DNA of 64,000 nt from Bacteroidales bacterium (GCA_017559955.1 JAFYPQ010000024.1:1-64000), one strand, 5' to 3'. Shown: positions 17,868 to 27,867, counted from the first letter of the stretch. The notes: generated by a model not told the origin, from the letters alone. Numbers and translations: made by a program.

Positions 17868-19700
17868 CTACGCAACATTTTGCATATCAACAAGTTTCTT
17901 GTAATAACCGTTCAATGCTATCAACTCGTCGTGTTTGCCTCGCTCAACTATTTGACCCTCGTGCATAACGCAAATCAAATCGGCATTTTTAATTGTTGAA
18001 AGACGGTGTGCAATAACCAAAGTTGTGCGATTACGCATAAGATTTTCCAATGCCTCTTGCACCAAACGTTCGCTCTCGGTATCAAGAGCCGATGTTGCCT
18101 CATCAAGAATAAGTATCGGAGGATTCTTCATTATGGCACGGGCAATACTCAAACGTTGACGTTGTCCTCCCGACAAACGACAACCCCTATCTCCGATATA
18201 GGTATCATAACCATTCTCGGTTGCCATAATAAAATCATGTGCATTTGCAATCTTGGCAGCCTCTATAACCTGATCCATAGTTGCACTCTCCACTCCGAAA
18301 GTGATGTTATTATAGAATGTATCATTAAAAAGAATTGCCTCTTGATTGACATTACCCATTAAAGCTCTTAAACTAAATGGAGTAACATCCCTTACATCAA
18401 CCCCGTCAATTAAAATACTACCTTTATTGGCATCGTAAAAGCGGGGAATTAAATCGGCCATAGTTGTTTTACCCGAACCCGATTGACCTACAAGAGCTAC
18501 GGTTTGACCCTTCTTTATAGTAAGATCAACACCTTTTATAACAAACTCATCTTTATACTTAAACCATACATCTTTATACTCGATGCAATCCTTCAAGCGT
18601 TCAAGCGATTTTGGATTTTCGGGAGCTTTAATCGGATTCTCGGCACTTAATATCTTATCCACACGCTCCATCGACGCCAATCCCTGTTGAATGGCATAAA
18701 AACCTTTTGTCAAATCCTTTGCAGGATTTATAATACTATAAAATATAATAAGGTAATAGATAAACTCAGGAGCTGTGATCATACCCGACCCCTTCAAAAT
18801 CAAACTTCCTCCAAAGCACAAAACTATTGCAATTGTAAGAGTCCCCAAAAACTCACTCATCGGGTGTGCCAACGATTGACGACGAGCTATTCTGTTACTA
18901 AATTTAAATAGCAGATTGTTTGTTTTATGGAAACGTCCTTTAATCTTCTCCTCAGCATTAAAAGCTTTGATAATTCTCAAACCGCCTAACGTCTCATCAA
19001 TTTCTGAGAATAATACTCCCGCCTGTCTTTGAGCATCGGAAGAGGCACGTTTTAATGTTTTCGAAACCTTGCCCATTATATAACCCGAAACCGGCAATAA
19101 CACCAATACAAATAGTGTCAACTGCCAACTGATAAAGAACATTGTTGTCAAATAGACAATTATCATTATGGGGTTTTTTGAAATCATCTCCAACGATGCC
19201 ATAATCGAGTTTTCCACTCCTCCTACGTCGCCTGTCATACGAGCCATTATATCCCCTTTACGTTCTGCCGTAAAAAAGCCTATCGGCAAAGAGGTTACTT
19301 TGTCGTATAAAAAATTACGTAAATCTCTGACAACTCCGATACGCAATGGAATTATAAAGTACGAACTTAAATAGGCAGACATAGTTTTTAGGAATGTCAT
19401 CACAACCAATATCGCAGCCATTAGAAACAGCACCCAAGCCTGCCCATATTCAGCCACCTGATCATTTACGATATAGTAAAAATTATTTATAAATACATCC
19501 TTAGCACTTCCGCTTCCCCACTCCATCCACTCATACGAAGTTTCGTTTATTTTAAACAAAATCTCCAAAATGGGGATAATCGTTGCAAACGAGAACAATG
19601 TAAGAATGGTTGAAAGTATATTAAAGAAAAGATTTAACAGAAAATACTTTTTATATGGAGGTACAAATCTTACAAGCAGTTTTAATAGATCTTTAAACAT
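17868..19700 (-). CDS. MsbA-like ABC exporter
   Basis: A half-transporter with fused domains, 610 residues. Residues about 1-340 hold six membrane segments, and the rest is the nucleotide-binding domain: Walker A GQSGSGKTT, signature LSGGQRQR, Walker B ILILDEATSAL, and the switch His in IAHRLST. The closest type is the lipid A/phospholipid flippase MsbA, consistent with the glycosyltransferase just downstream, but a drug or peptide exporter cannot be ruled out. A -7 element at 19767-19774 is the likely promoter. Confidence 0.88.
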   Translation of the reverse strand: MFKDLLKLLVRFVPPYKKYFLLNLFFNILSTILTLFSFATIIPILEILFKINETSYEWMEWGSGSAKDVFINNFYYIVNDQVAEYGQAWVLFLMAAILVVMTFLKTMSAYLSSYFIIPLRIGVVRDLRNFLYDKVTSLPIGFFTAERKGDIMARMTGDVGGVENSIMASLEMISKNPIMIIVYLTTMFFISWQLTLFVLVLLPVSGYIMGKVSKTLKRASSDAQRQAGVLFSEIDETLGGLRIIKAFNAEEKIKGRFHKTNNLLFKFSNRIARRQSLAHPMSEFLGTLTIAIVLCFGGSLILKGSGMITAPEFIYYLIIFYSIINPAKDLTKGFYAIQQGLASMERVDKILSAENPIKAPENPKSLERLKDCIEYKDVWFKYKDEFVIKGVDLTIKKGQTVALVGQSGSGKTTMADLIPRFYDANKGSILIDGVDVRDVTPFSLRALMGNVNQEAILFNDTFYNNITFGVESATMDQVIEAAKIANAHDFIMATENGYDTYIGDRGCRLSGGQRQRLSIARAIMKNPPILILDEATSALDTESERLVQEALENLMRNRTTLVIAHRLSTIKNADLICVMHEGQIVERGKHDELIALNGYYKKLVDMQNVA

Positions 19701-19766
19701 AATGTCTCTTTTTATTTACTTATATTATAAAAACATATTTGTTGCCTCTTATACAGAAACAAAGGA

Positions 19767-19774
19767 CAAAGATA
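19767..19774 (-). promoter_or_regulatory. Possible -7 element of the MsbA-GT4 operon
   Basis: TATCTTTG on the minus strand, 67 bases before the ABC exporter start. No convincing TTTG lies 19 bp upstream. Apart from this and the -7 element of the next gene, I see nothing in 19701-19912. Confidence 0.4.
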
Positions 19775-19885
19775 ATTCAATATTCTTAATAACAGGCATC
19801 AATCAAAGCAAATAGTCCCAAAATAGGTATAAAAATATTATCTCTTTTTATAGTTACACTGGGGTATCATATCGATATTTTTATC

Positions 19886-19893
19886 TACTTTTG
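19886..19893 (+). promoter_or_regulatory. Possible -7 element of the GT2 gene
   Basis: TACTTTTG matches TAnnTTTG, 19 bases before the ATG at 19913. The leader would be short, about 13 bases. No TTTG stands 19 bp upstream. Confidence 0.4.
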
Positions 19894-19912
19894 TCAAAAG
19901 TAATCTCATTTT

Positions 19913-20887
19913 ATGGCTGACAATCCCTTAGTAAGCATATGCACATTAACATATAATCACAATCCTTTTATTAAGGAGTGTTTAGATGGTATTCTTATGC
20001 AAAAAACCAATTTTGCATTTGAACTCATTGTTCACGATGATGCATCAACAGACGGAACAGCGGAGATAATTAAAGAGTATAAAGCTAAATATCCCGATAT
20101 AATAACCTCCGTATATCAAACTGAGAATCAATATTCGAAAGGCAAACGTGTAATGCAAGAGTTTGTCTATCCCAAGACCAAAGGCAAATATATTGCCATA
20201 TGTGAGGGTGATGACTTTTGGACCGACCCTTATAAACTGCAAAAACAAGTTGATTTGTTGGAAGCTGCACCTGAGTATGGAGTGTGCTACACCCCTGCAA
20301 ATATATTGCACTTAAACAAAAACCTTACCGAGGAGTTTTTAAGAGAAGGAGATCCTACTATTGACGATTTGATAGTAAACAACCCTATATGTACTCTTAC
20401 TACAATTTTTAGAAAAGAGTTACTGCTTAAGTATCTCGAAGAGGTAAAACCTGAAAATAAAAATTGGAGAATGGGAGACTACCCTCTATGGATATGGTTT
20501 GCCATACACTCAAAAATAAAATACCTACCTTGTATCACAGCTACATATCGCTATCTCGAAGGAAGCGTGTCTCATAGCACAGATAAAGAGAAAAAGATGC
20601 TATTTTCGCTCAACACCATAGAGATACGAGAGTATTTCAAGAACAGATACAACGTAACTCCTCCTCGAAAAAGGTATCTGAAAAAATTATCTCGCATATA
20701 CTTTGGAAACAGATTTACCGCAATAGAAATTGGGAGATGGGATATTATAAAATCTGAACTTAAAGTTTTACTAAAATTGGGGTATTTGGGTAAATATGCC
20801 TGTCTCTCTTGCATATATATATTTAGAAATAGTAAAAAAATAAGAGAGTTTTTATTAAGAAGATTTTACCCCAATATTTATACATAA
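19913..20887 (+). CDS. Glycosyltransferase, GT2 family
   Basis: An inverting GT-A glycosyltransferase of 324 residues. The N-terminal block VSICTLTYNHNPFI starts the fold, HDDASTDGT binds the nucleotide, and CEGDDFWTDPYKL contains the DxD-like metal site followed by the family's EGDDYW-type signature. Enzymes of this subgroup usually act on O-antigen or capsule. It is a single-gene unit divergent from the exporter operon. Confidence 0.87.
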   Translation: MADNPLVSICTLTYNHNPFIKECLDGILMQKTNFAFELIVHDDASTDGTAEIIKEYKAKYPDIITSVYQTENQYSKGKRVMQEFVYPKTKGKYIAICEGDDFWTDPYKLQKQVDLLEAAPEYGVCYTPANILHLNKNLTEEFLREGDPTIDDLIVNNPICTLTTIFRKELLLKYLEEVKPENKNWRMGDYPLWIWFAIHSKIKYLPCITATYRYLEGSVSHSTDKEKKMLFSLNTIEIREYFKNRYNVTPPRKRYLKKLSRIYFGNRFTAIEIGRWDIIKSELKVLLKLGYLGKYACLSCIYIFRNSKKIREFLLRRFYPNIYT

Positions 20888-20944
20888 CAAGTACCAAAAA
20901 CTATTTCATACAGATTGACGAATCAAATATTTTTTGACATTTAA

Positions 20945-20975
20945 TTTGTTGAGTAGAAAAAATTACCTACCTTTG
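20945..20975 (+). promoter_or_regulatory. Promoter of the cobalamin operon
   Basis: TTTG at 20945-20948 and TACCTTTG at 20968-20975 are separated by 19 bp, a perfect match. Transcription would begin at about 20981, exactly at the first base of the riboswitch P1 stem. Confidence 0.85.
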
Positions 20976-20980
20976 TACCC

Positions 20981-21146
20981 GTATCGGTTCTCACAAGAAG
21001 ATTAAAATGGGAATAGGGTGTAAATCCCTGACAGTCCCGCTGCTGTGAGTTTCACAATAAGGCTTGGAAAGCCACTTTTACACGACACAGTGTAATGGGA
21101 AGGCAATCCTGTAAAAGCCGGAACGAGTCAGAAGACCTGCCGATAC
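20981..21146 (+). ncRNA. Cobalamin riboswitch
   Basis: The P1 arms GTATCGG (20981-20987) and CCGATAC (21140-21146) close the element. Inside are the conserved B12 landmarks: GGGAATAGGGTG near the start, the AAGCCAC box in the middle, GGGAAGGC after it, and the 3' block GAGTCAGAAGACCTGCC. Binding of adenosyl- or methylcobalamin should reduce expression of the btuB operon downstream. Confidence 0.95.
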
Positions 21147-21273
21147 ATATTACTAACAGCTTTCGAGGAAAGAGCGTGTGGTGTCAAAAAAAGAGGAATA
21201 CTCCCCCTTCTTAATGCCATTATCGGCAAAAGTCCGCATCAACTTCTCCAAAGGAAGCATATTTAAAAAGCGG

Positions 21274-23307
21274 ATGACTTTACAACAACACATTAAGAAT
21301 TTTACTTTGGCAATACTTATTGGCATTGCTCCATTTAATATTTCAGCTAACGAAGTTGAAGAGAGCACCATTGACTCTATGCTCTTGCAACTAAATCTCA
21401 ACGAGGTAAGTATTACGGCAAACCGATTTAGAGAGATGACTCCTGTTCAACGCCTCTCGGGCAAAGCATTGGAGAAATTGAACAGCTACTCTGTTGCCGA
21501 TGCCCTACGTCATTTTACAGGAGTTCAACTTAAAGATTACGGAGGTGTCGGGGGTATCAAAACCATTGATATTCGCAGTATGGGAGCAAACCACGTAGGC
21601 GTTTTTTACGATGGGATTCAACTCGGGAATGCACAAAACGGACAAATCGATCTCTCCATGTACTCTCTCGACAACATCGACGAGTTGGCTGTATATAATG
21701 GACAAAAGGGAGAGATATTTCAACCCGCTAAAGACTTTGGCTCGGCAGGAATGTTATACATCCGTTCACGCCGTCCAAAATTTGAAAATGGGAAAAACTA
21801 CCACTTGAAAGTTTCTTCCAAATTTGGCTCATTTGCGACAATAAACCCCTCGCTCTTATTAGAAACAAAAATAAACGATAGCATATCTGTCTCCGTCTCG
21901 GCAGAGTACCTATCTTCGAGCGGAGAGTATGATTTCAGATATCGCAGAGTTACTCCAAATGGAGAGGTTGCGTACGACACAACAGCCACCCGTCAAAACG
22001 GAGATATAAAAGCCCTGAGGGTTGAAGGAGGCGTTTTCGGAATTATTGAAGACGGATATTGGCGAGTAAAACTATATACATATAATTCCGAACGAGGAAT
22101 ACCAGGAGCCATAGTAAACAACGTTTGGCGACGTGGAGAACGTCTTTGGGATAACAATACCTTTGTTCAAGGAACATTCAGTAAGGACATAAACCGATAT
22201 TACCGAACAATGGTAAATGCCAAATATGCATACTACAACACTCATTATGTAAATAATGATGCAAAACTTATTGAGGTCGACAACAGATACAAACAGAAAG
22301 AATTTTATATATCAACTTCTCACGCTTTTACGCCATTCCGTTTTTGGGATATTGCTCTTGCATACGACTACCAATTTAATGCCTTAAACAGCGATATAGC
22401 AAACTTCGCATTCCCTAAACGTCATACAAATATGTTGGCTCTTGCAACATCGTTTCAAATATGGAGAATGAAGATACAGGGTAGTTGTTTGGCAACATTC
22501 ATAAATGATAAAACCCAAACAGGCGACAATGAAGGCAAAAAGCGAGCCTTCTCTCCTTCGGTTTTATTTTCTCTTAAACCCCTTAAAAATGGAGACTTAA
22601 CGTTACGAGCATTCATAAAACGAAGTTTTACAATGCCAACATTCAACGACCTTTATTACACCGATTTGGGGAATGCTTCACTTAAACCAGAATATGTTAC
22701 CCAATACGACGGAGGTGTTACATACATGCGTCAGTGGAATAAAAAGTTTGTGCGACAATTCCGTATTCAGGCTGACGGATATTACAACCATGTTACAGAT
22801 AAAATTGTGGCATATCCCAAAGGGCAACAATTCCGCTGGACAATGCTGAATTTGGGAGAGGTTGAAATTAAAGGTTGCGATGTTGCAACAGAGGTTACGG
22901 TATCTCCTGTAAATAAACTTTTCTTTACTATAAAAGGGCAATACACATACCAACACGCTGTGGATGTAACCAACGAGAACGACAGCTATTATGGCGACCA
23001 AATTCCATATGTACCTCGTCATAGTTGCTCAGCCGCAGTACAAGGAGAGTATGACGGATGGTGCATAAATTATAGTTTCATATACGCAGGAGAGAGATAC
23101 TCACAGCAACAAAACGTGAGGGCGAACCATATGCAACCATGGTACACCCACGATATATCTCTTACAAAAGAGTTTAAACTAAAACGTGGAAGTGCTCTGA
23201 AAGGGACATTTGAGGTAAACAACTTCCTCAATCAGGCATACGATGTTATACAAAACTACCCTATGCCGGGTATAAATTATCGTTTTACTCTATCATTCGA
23301 AATTTAA
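21274..23307 (+). CDS. btuB: TonB-dependent cobalamin receptor BtuB
   Basis: Outer-membrane TonB-dependent transporter, about 677 residues from the chosen start. I prefer the ATG at 21274 because MTLQQHIKNF followed by a hydrophobic run and ISA forms a proper signal peptide; the open frame extends to 21178. Next come a TonB-box-like segment (VSITANRF), the plug domain (with LSGKALEKLNS and DIRSMGANHVGVFYDG), then a 22-strand type barrel ending in an aromatic-rich strand. The riboswitch directly upstream identifies the substrate as vitamin B12 or another corrinoid. The next gene starts 1 base after the stop. Confidence 0.93.
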   Translation: MTLQQHIKNFTLAILIGIAPFNISANEVEESTIDSMLLQLNLNEVSITANRFREMTPVQRLSGKALEKLNSYSVADALRHFTGVQLKDYGGVGGIKTIDIRSMGANHVGVFYDGIQLGNAQNGQIDLSMYSLDNIDELAVYNGQKGEIFQPAKDFGSAGMLYIRSRRPKFENGKNYHLKVSSKFGSFATINPSLLLETKINDSISVSVSAEYLSSSGEYDFRYRRVTPNGEVAYDTTATRQNGDIKALRVEGGVFGIIEDGYWRVKLYTYNSERGIPGAIVNNVWRRGERLWDNNTFVQGTFSKDINRYYRTMVNAKYAYYNTHYVNNDAKLIEVDNRYKQKEFYISTSHAFTPFRFWDIALAYDYQFNALNSDIANFAFPKRHTNMLALATSFQIWRMKIQGSCLATFINDKTQTGDNEGKKRAFSPSVLFSLKPLKNGDLTLRAFIKRSFTMPTFNDLYYTDLGNASLKPEYVTQYDGGVTYMRQWNKKFVRQFRIQADGYYNHVTDKIVAYPKGQQFRWTMLNLGEVEIKGCDVATEVTVSPVNKLFFTIKGQYTYQHAVDVTNENDSYYGDQIPYVPRHSCSAAVQGEYDGWCINYSFIYAGERYSQQQNVRANHMQPWYTHDISLTKEFKLKRGSALKGTFEVNNFLNQAYDVIQNYPMPGINYRFTLSFEI

Positions 23308-23308
23308 T

Positions 23309-24460
23309 ATGAGAGATAAATTCATATATTTTGCAACCATAATTGCCTTACTCTTTTATACTTCGTGCCGAGAAGAGGAGTATATCATACTTTCGGAAGA
23401 TGAGAGTATTGAGGCTGCAATAGAGCCGAATGCCAACCCATACGGTTTTTACCTCTTAAACGAAGGGAATATGGGGAGCAACAAAGCCACTCTCGATTTT
23501 ATGAACTTTACAACAGGGGTATATACTCATAACATATATGCTGAACAAAATCCAAATGTTGTAAAAGAGTTGGGCGATGTAGGCAACGACTCAAAAATTT
23601 ACGACAACAAACTATGGTTGGTTATAAATGCATCGCACAAGGTAGAGGTAGTTGATGCAAAAACAGCAATACGTATCGGACAAATTGATATTCCAAATTG
23701 CAGATATATTGTTTTTGATGGCAATTTTGCATACGTTTCGTCATATGTAACCACAATTATAGGCGACGTCAATGCTCAAGAAGGAGCCATATTCAAAATA
23801 GATATAAAGAGTCTCGAAATAACGGGAGAGGTAAAAGTAGGACGACAACCCGAAGAGATGGTTATAAAAGGCGGATACCTATACGTTGCAAATTCGGGCG
23901 GATACAACTCCGATAACTACGACAACACCGTTTCGGTAATAAGACTCTCATCTTTTACTCAAATAGAGAAAAAAGAGGTAGCAATAAATCTTCACAGAAT
24001 GAGACTTGACAAGAATGGCAAAATATGGGTACTCTCAAGAGGGGATTACTACACAATGCCTCCTCAATTATTTCGGCTTGAGACAAATAGCAATGGTAGT
24101 ATAAAAAGAGTTGAGGCTACAAATCTTCAATGCTCAAACTTTGATATTTGCAACGATAAAATTTATATGTATAATGCACCTTACAAAGGCAATGCTATAT
24201 CGAATAATATAACATACTCTGTTGCCGATATCGAAACCGCAACCATAATTGACGACAACTTTATTAAGGATGGTACTGAGAAATTAATAAAAGTACCATA
24301 TACAATAAAAATAAATCCTGAAACGAAAGAGGTATTTATTTGTGATGCAAAAAATTATGTTTCCTCAGGAACGATAACCTGTTACTCTCCCGAAGGGGTA
24401 AAGAGATGGAGTGTTTTTACCGGCGACATACCCTCTACTATAACATTTATATATAAGTAA
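23309..24460 (+). CDS. BtuG-like B12-binding surface lipoprotein
   Basis: A 383-residue lipoprotein with the lipobox YTSC (signal about 1-20), then acidic residues (REEE) compatible with export to the cell surface. The body shows repeated blade-like units, such as NKLWLVINASHKVEVVDA and GYLYVANSGG, of a YncE/DUF5074 beta-propeller. Bacteroides BtuG has this fold, caps BtuB and binds B12 with extreme affinity (established for B. thetaiotaomicron). Position directly behind btuB under a cobalamin riboswitch makes the same role very likely here. Confidence 0.87.
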   Translation: MRDKFIYFATIIALLFYTSCREEEYIILSEDESIEAAIEPNANPYGFYLLNEGNMGSNKATLDFMNFTTGVYTHNIYAEQNPNVVKELGDVGNDSKIYDNKLWLVINASHKVEVVDAKTAIRIGQIDIPNCRYIVFDGNFAYVSSYVTTIIGDVNAQEGAIFKIDIKSLEITGEVKVGRQPEEMVIKGGYLYVANSGGYNSDNYDNTVSVIRLSSFTQIEKKEVAINLHRMRLDKNGKIWVLSRGDYYTMPPQLFRLETNSNGSIKRVEATNLQCSNFDICNDKIYMYNAPYKGNAISNNITYSVADIETATIIDDNFIKDGTEKLIKVPYTIKINPETKEVFICDAKNYVSSGTITCYSPEGVKRWSVFTGDIPSTITFIYK

Positions 24461-24462
24461 AT

Positions 24463-25617
24463 ATGAAAAATTTAGGTATTAAATATATAAGCATATTATT
24501 GGCAATAATATATACAAGTTGCAATAATGGTATTGACACCACTTCAATCGGTATTGAAGACACATACACCGTCCCTCGCCTACAAAAACTTATTCTTTCG
24601 ACAGGAGCAGCAGGAGAGAGCTTCAAATGGGAAATCATATCTAAAAACGGAGAAACTTCTATTCTATCGGAGGGAAGAGAGTGCATATTTATAGCCGAAG
24701 AGGTGGGAACCTACTCTCTTGTATTAACCATTAACGACAACGGAGAAGAGGTTATACAAACTTCCGCTATCATAGTTCTTACAGAAGAGATAGAGTACAA
24801 ATCCTCTATGACAAAAGTTATTGAATTTAATCCTGCTCCGGGACAATTCATAAACGACCTTCCCGAATACGAAGAGGGAGATACAAAAGAGAGAATAAGG
24901 CAAAAAACCGAACAGTACTTGCTAAATGGCAGCATGGTTTCACTCGGAAGTTTTGGAGGATACATAGTAGTTGGTTTCGACCACTCGATACTAAACAAAG
25001 AAGGTAAAGATTTCTTTTTAGGAAGCAATGCCTTTACAGGAAGTGCCGAGCCAGGAACAGTATCTGTATCAATTGACCGAAACAACAACAGCATTGCCGA
25101 CGATGAATGGTATGAACTTGCAGGAAGCGAATACAACAAATCTGAGACAATCAAAAATTACCAAGTAACATACTATCGCCCCGAAGAGGGTAAAACCCCT
25201 ATTCCCGGTAAAAACGGAGTTGTCGATGTAGAGTATATAAAATGGGAAGACAATATGGGAGGCACAGGCTTCATCGAACAAAACAGCTTCTCAAATCACT
25301 CGCTCGATTACTGGCCCAAATGGAGCAGTAACAACTCCTTAACATTCAGTGGTACGTTATTAGCATCTAACTATACCATAAAAAGCAACGGACAATATTT
25401 CCTCGATAAATATGAGTGGGGATACGCCGACAACTATGCAAATAAAGATACCGAAAACAACTCATTCGATATATCGTGGGCAGTTAACGGCAACGGAGAA
25501 AAAGTAGAATTAAGATGTATCGACTTCATAAAAGTATCAACTGCCCTACTACAAAACTGCGGACAGATAGGCGAAACATCGACTGAGTTTTTGGGAGCAA
25601 AAGATTTGAATTTATAA
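24463..25617 (+). CDS. PKD-like surface lipoprotein of the B12 operon
   Basis: A 384-residue protein with a lipoprotein signal (lipobox YTSC, followed by NNG). Residues about 40-110 resemble a PKD/Ig-like domain (SFKWEIISKNGE, then GTYSLVLTINDNGEE). The larger C-terminal domain has SLGSFGGYIVVGFDHSI and a calcium-site-like DRNNNSIADDEWYE. Related proteins accompany BtuG in Bacteroides B12 loci, but their biochemical role is not clear to me. It starts 2 bases after the btuG-like gene and is therefore riboswitch-controlled. Confidence 0.75.
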   Translation: MKNLGIKYISILLAIIYTSCNNGIDTTSIGIEDTYTVPRLQKLILSTGAAGESFKWEIISKNGETSILSEGRECIFIAEEVGTYSLVLTINDNGEEVIQTSAIIVLTEEIEYKSSMTKVIEFNPAPGQFINDLPEYEEGDTKERIRQKTEQYLLNGSMVSLGSFGGYIVVGFDHSILNKEGKDFFLGSNAFTGSAEPGTVSVSIDRNNNSIADDEWYELAGSEYNKSETIKNYQVTYYRPEEGKTPIPGKNGVVDVEYIKWEDNMGGTGFIEQNSFSNHSLDYWPKWSSNNSLTFSGTLLASNYTIKSNGQYFLDKYEWGYADNYANKDTENNSFDISWAVNGNGEKVELRCIDFIKVSTALLQNCGQIGETSTEFLGAKDLNL

Positions 25618-25635
25618 GATTTTAAAAATATATTT

Positions 25636-27417
25636 ATGAAACATCTTTACAAACTTATCAGTTGCATATTTTTTGCACTTCTTGTCTCATTGCCAACCTA
25701 TGCAGCAAAAGAGACAATAGTATTAGACTTAACCAAACCTTCAAATCCTACAACATTTGAGTATAACGAAAGAAACGTTTGGAGTGAGACCTACAATGAT
25801 ATTGATTATACACATTGGGAATCGCAGGTGTTCCGTTTTTCTCACTTGATTGACGGAGAAGGTTCGTCATGGGGAGGAATAGCTTGGGATGGTTTTACCG
25901 TTAGTAAAAATGCAGAGACAACTCCTGCCGACGACCTTTTAGACAGCCAATGGGGATGTATGGCAGGCGGAGGAATAGCCGATGTTGTTGACAACAATAT
26001 TATTACAGACCCTTCACGACCATACGCAATTGCATATTATAGTCTTATGTCGATGCAAAATAGTTTGTCAATTACTTTTAACGATGGCAATAACTACTCA
26101 GCAGAGGGAATGTATGTAACAACATCTCCCTATATTTATTACGCCACAAAAGATGGATACTTTGTGGCAAGACCCTTTACGGAGGAAGGTGATTACTTAA
26201 AGATAATTGCTCACGGAGTTAAAGAGGACAATAGCGAAACTACAACAGAAATGACCATTGCCGAGTTTACTAACGGCACATTTTCGGCGTTGGATAAATG
26301 GGAATGGTTCGACCTATCACCATTGGGAGAAGTTAAAGAGATTTACTTTACAATGGAATCGACCGATGTTGACCCGATGTGGGGAATGAATACTCCCGGA
26401 TACTTCTGTATGGATCGTCTTACAGTTTCAAAAGAGGTTGAAGAAGAGGAGTTTGACGGAATTACACTCGATTTGACAAACCCGACAAACCCTGAGACAT
26501 TTACATTTAACACAACAGGCGAATGGACAGAAACATACAACGACATTGATTACACACATTGGGAATCGCAGGTATTCCGTTTCTCTCACCTAATCGGTGG
26601 CGAAGGCACTTCGTACGGAGGATTGGCTTGGAACGGATTTACAGTAAGCAAAAACGCAAGCAGTGCATATGCCGATTATCTTTTAGATACACAATGGGGA
26701 TGTATGGCTGAAGGAGGAATTGCAGCCAAGAGCGGAGACAATGCAATTGTAGATAGCTCTCGCCCATACATCGTGGCAAATTACAGCTCTTGGGAAACAC
26801 AACAAAGCCTATCAATCACCTTTAACGATGGCAACCTATATACCGTGAACGGAATGTATGTAGTAAACTCGCCATACCCATACTACACTAACATTTCAGG
26901 CGATGACTTTGCAAACGGACTTACCAACGAAGGCGACTACTTTAAACTTATTGCCCACGGAGTAAAAGAGGATAATACCGAAACTACAACCGAATTTATG
27001 CTTGCCGAATACAAAAACGGCATACTTAGTCAGGTTGAAGAGTGGACTTGGTTCGACCTCACATCACTTGGCACTATAAAAGAGGTTTATTTCACAATGG
27101 AATCAACCGATGTAGGTCAATGGGGGATGAACACTCCTGCATACTTCTGTATGGACCGTATCTCTGTCAGCAACCCTGTTGCAAGCGGTATTGAAGAGAG
27201 TCAAATTACCGAAAACAAAACCGAAATATATTATGCAAATAATAATATATATGTTACAACATCAAGTGCAACTATTGTAAATGTATATTCTGTAAACGGA
27301 ATAGAAGTTATCTCTCAACCGATAAACGAAGGTATAACAACTATATCTACAGCATCACTGCCAAGCGGAATATATGTAGTAAAAGTTGGAGCAAAAGCAA
27401 TAAAGTTCTCTAAATAA
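25636..27417 (+). CDS. Tandem DUF4465 protein with T9SS sorting domain
   Basis: A 593-residue protein: signal peptide (ending near YAAKE), two homologous DUF4465 modules (about 24-270 and 275-515) sharing phrases such as THWESQVFRFSHLI and WGMNTP, and a Por-type C-terminal sorting domain (about 525-593, ending VVKVGAKAIKFSK). It is the last gene of the cobalamin operon. DUF4465-like proteins may correspond to the B12-binding BtuH lipoproteins of Bacteroides; I recall this only loosely. Unlike those it has no lipobox and two copies, and would be placed on the surface by type IX secretion. Confidence 0.8.
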   Translation: MKHLYKLISCIFFALLVSLPTYAAKETIVLDLTKPSNPTTFEYNERNVWSETYNDIDYTHWESQVFRFSHLIDGEGSSWGGIAWDGFTVSKNAETTPADDLLDSQWGCMAGGGIADVVDNNIITDPSRPYAIAYYSLMSMQNSLSITFNDGNNYSAEGMYVTTSPYIYYATKDGYFVARPFTEEGDYLKIIAHGVKEDNSETTTEMTIAEFTNGTFSALDKWEWFDLSPLGEVKEIYFTMESTDVDPMWGMNTPGYFCMDRLTVSKEVEEEEFDGITLDLTNPTNPETFTFNTTGEWTETYNDIDYTHWESQVFRFSHLIGGEGTSYGGLAWNGFTVSKNASSAYADYLLDTQWGCMAEGGIAAKSGDNAIVDSSRPYIVANYSSWETQQSLSITFNDGNLYTVNGMYVVNSPYPYYTNISGDDFANGLTNEGDYFKLIAHGVKEDNTETTTEFMLAEYKNGILSQVEEWTWFDLTSLGTIKEVYFTMESTDVGQWGMNTPAYFCMDRISVSNPVASGIEESQITENKTEIYYANNNIYVTTSSATIVNVYSVNGIEVISQPINEGITTISTASLPSGIYVVKVGAKAIKFSK

Positions 27418-27451
27418 TAGTTCCGAATAGAGGCAACTCTATTTGAGTAAG

Positions 27452-27524
27452 AGGCTGACTAAAAGTCCAATAGAACTCAAGTCAGCCTAATCAAACGAGA
27501 GCATCCACACATGGGTGCTCTCGT
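27452..27524 (+). terminator. Two consecutive hairpins after the B12 operon
   Basis: AGGCTGACT (27452-27460) pairs with AGTCAGCCT (27480-27488), and ACGAGAGCA (27495-27503) pairs with TGCTCTCGT (27516-27524). They begin 35 bases past the stop. T-tracts are weak, so they could also be a mobile-element end. Confidence 0.5.
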
Positions 27525-27644
27525 CGTTTCATATATCCTACCTACATATACCTACTACTTTTCAATATGTTTTCTGTTAGTAATTTTAACGTGAGTTCGA
27601 TATAAAGAATTAAAAATATTTTTAAATTAAACATTTAAAAATTA

Positions 27645-27717
27645 GGAGAATAGCGATAAAAGTTGTAAATTTAAGTAGACAAAAAAACACCTACAAACTC
27701 TTACCGCTATATTCTCC
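27645..27717. repeat. Imperfect inverted repeat upstream of IS remnant
   Basis: GGAGAATAGCGATAAAAGTT (from 27645) is the imperfect inverse of the arm at 27692-27717, which ends in CGCTATATTCTCC. The two flank about 24 bases. It precedes a transposase fragment and is probably part of an IS end or its leader hairpin. Confidence 0.6.
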
Positions 27718-27810
27718 GAGGATAAAATTACTGAAATTTTTTATTTAGCAGATGAATTCTGCAAGTTTTTTAATGCACAACAAGAAAAATATTTGCTTTT
27801 TATGAAATAA
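27700..27810 (+). pseudogene. IS982-type transposase remnant, N-terminus only
   Basis: The frame ending at the TAA at 27808-27810 reads EDKITEIFYLADEFCKFF and about a dozen more residues. I recognise this as the start of Bacteroidota IS982-family transposases (EDKxTEIFxxxDDFCK). No ATG precedes it and the rest of the transposase is missing, so it is a scar. Recognition is from memory of the family pattern; a protein search would settle it. Confidence 0.5.
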
Positions 27811-27867
27811 ATATTTATCTTGTAAAAAAAATTTTTCATTGAATATTAACTTCTAAATTATAAGGTC

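Noticed and set aside
21178-21273. Extended btuB start at GTG 21178
   Set aside because: It would put a polar leader of 32 residues in front of a good signal peptide.
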